From assembly GCA_020062065.1 (NCBI GenBank), contig JAGUWZ010000084.1, forward strand, positions 1 through 7,085: a DNA stretch of 7,085 nucleotides. The letters run 5' to 3'. Position numbers and translations under genes: made by a program. Of this stretch, positions 6,523 through 7,085 are shown piece after piece (positions within the stretch are counted from its first letter, which is position 1; the number at the start of each line of letters is the position of its first letter). Source of the stretch: Candidatus Omnitrophota bacterium. GTDB lineage: Bacteria; Omnitrophota; Gorgyraeia; Gygaellales; Profunditerraquicolaceae. The notes below the pieces were generated by a model. The model had not been told where the DNA came from. It saw nothing but the letters and a program-made list of their open reading frames with translations, and made no database searches.

Positions 6523-7085
6523 ATGAATTTATTATTGGTACGTATTCTTTTTATCATCATCAGTATGTCTATCGGTTATTTTACGGTGGATCCGGCTTTT
6601 TTTGGTGCCCTGTTGGGAGTTCTGATAAGTTCTGTAGTAATATTGTTAGAAATGGGGGCGCGCCGGGTATCAATGAGAGGGTTATCAAGTTCGGTATTCG
6701 GTCTTACCTTGGGTTTGATTATGGCCAAGCTGGTAGGCGATACTTTTAGCCTCGGTCAGATAAGCCCTTATGCTTTGTCAAACATAAGGGTTATCGTAAC
6801 TTTAGTTTTTTGCTATCTGGGTATGGTTATGGGTTTGCGCGGAAAAGATGAATTCAACATAATTATTCCCTATGTGAGGTTACGCAGGCAGGACCAGAAT
6901 GAAGAGGTAACGGTAATCGATACCAGCGTTATTATCGATGGACGGATTCAGGATATTCTGAAAACGAAATTCCTGGAAAGTAAAATTGTCATTCCCAAAT
7001 TTGTCTTGAAAGAATTGCAGCAAATCGCCGATTCCACCGACCCCATAAAGCGCCAAAGGGGTCGAAGGGGATTGGAGATATTAAA
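6523..7085 (+). CDS. Integral membrane PIN/TRAM-domain protein, YacL-like (3' partial)
   Basis: My translation from the ATG at 6523 stays open for 187 codons to the window edge, so the C-terminal part is missing. Hydrophobic segments lie near 3-20, 26-44, 54-71 and 88-105, giving four membrane helices. A cytoplasmic PIN nuclease domain follows: [12 protein letters not shown] (131-142) with the metal-ligand aspartate D133, then [11 protein letters not shown] (156-166) with acidic E164, and the family's [16 protein letters not shown] (170-185). This layout is that of the Bacillus YacL family, where a TRAM RNA-binding domain normally follows, here beyond the edge. PIN domains are Mg-dependent ribonucleases; the target of this family is not well established. 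It follows radA by 49 bases with a good SD, so cotranscription is likely. In Bacillus, yacL is followed by ispD and ispF; that is the expected downstream neighbourhood. Confidence 0.9.
   Translation, partial: MNLLLVRILFIIISMSIGYFTVDPAFFGALLGVLISSVVILLEMGARRVSMRGLSSSVFGLTLGLIMAKLVGDTFSLGQISPYALSNIRVIVTLVFCYLGMVMGLRGKDEFNIIIPYVRLRRQDQNEEVTVIDTSVIIDGRIQDILKTKFLESKIVIPKFVLKELQQIADSTDPIKRQRGRRGLEIL

Noticed and set aside
6495..6749. Plus-strand open frame of 84 codons starting at TTG 6495
   Set aside because: It is out of frame with the PIN-domain gene at 6523, has no recognisable motif and no ribosome site before its TTG; the other frame has a strong SD and clear PIN motifs.

Overview
The window comes from a diderm (Gram-negative-type) bacterium of moderate, somewhat AT-leaning composition. 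Two things point to this: it encodes an Mla-type outer-membrane lipid transporter, and the ClpC, RadA and PIN/TRAM proteins are typical of phyla outside the Proteobacteria. The gene mix, the dense same-strand packing and the palindromic intergenic repeats would fit an uncultured lineage such as Omnitrophota. That assignment is an inference from general resemblance, and no marker gene here proves it.

Layout, all on the + strand: clpC (2-2425), mlaE (2429-3214), a spacer with two strong hairpins (3219-3312), mlaF (3312-4085), a spacer with a shorter, diverged version of the same elements (4094-4149), mlaD (4167-4853), a 231-base spacer dominated by an eight-unit dyad-symmetric CGCAGAT/ATCTGCG array (4900-4990) inside two 18-base imperfect direct repeats, radA (5085-6473), and a membrane PIN-domain protein that runs off the right edge (6523 onward).

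Two functional themes are interleaved. clpC, radA and the YacL-like PIN gene occur in the same relative order as in the Bacillus clpC operon (ctsR-mcsA-mcsB-clpC-radA-disA-yacL-ispD-ispF), where they serve protein quality control, recombination and RNA or DNA metabolism. Between clpC and radA sits a three-gene lipid transport cassette: permease, ATPase and MCE substrate-binding protein. disA is absent between radA and the PIN gene. clpC and mlaE are almost contiguous and probably cotranscribed. The radA spacer may begin a new transcription unit.

The protein-coding genes are ordinary members of known families. The most unusual content is in the three spacers: two apparent copies of a composite palindromic repeat flanking mlaF, one of which buries the mlaF start region in a 17-bp stem, and a symmetric array whose units recur every 10-11 bases.
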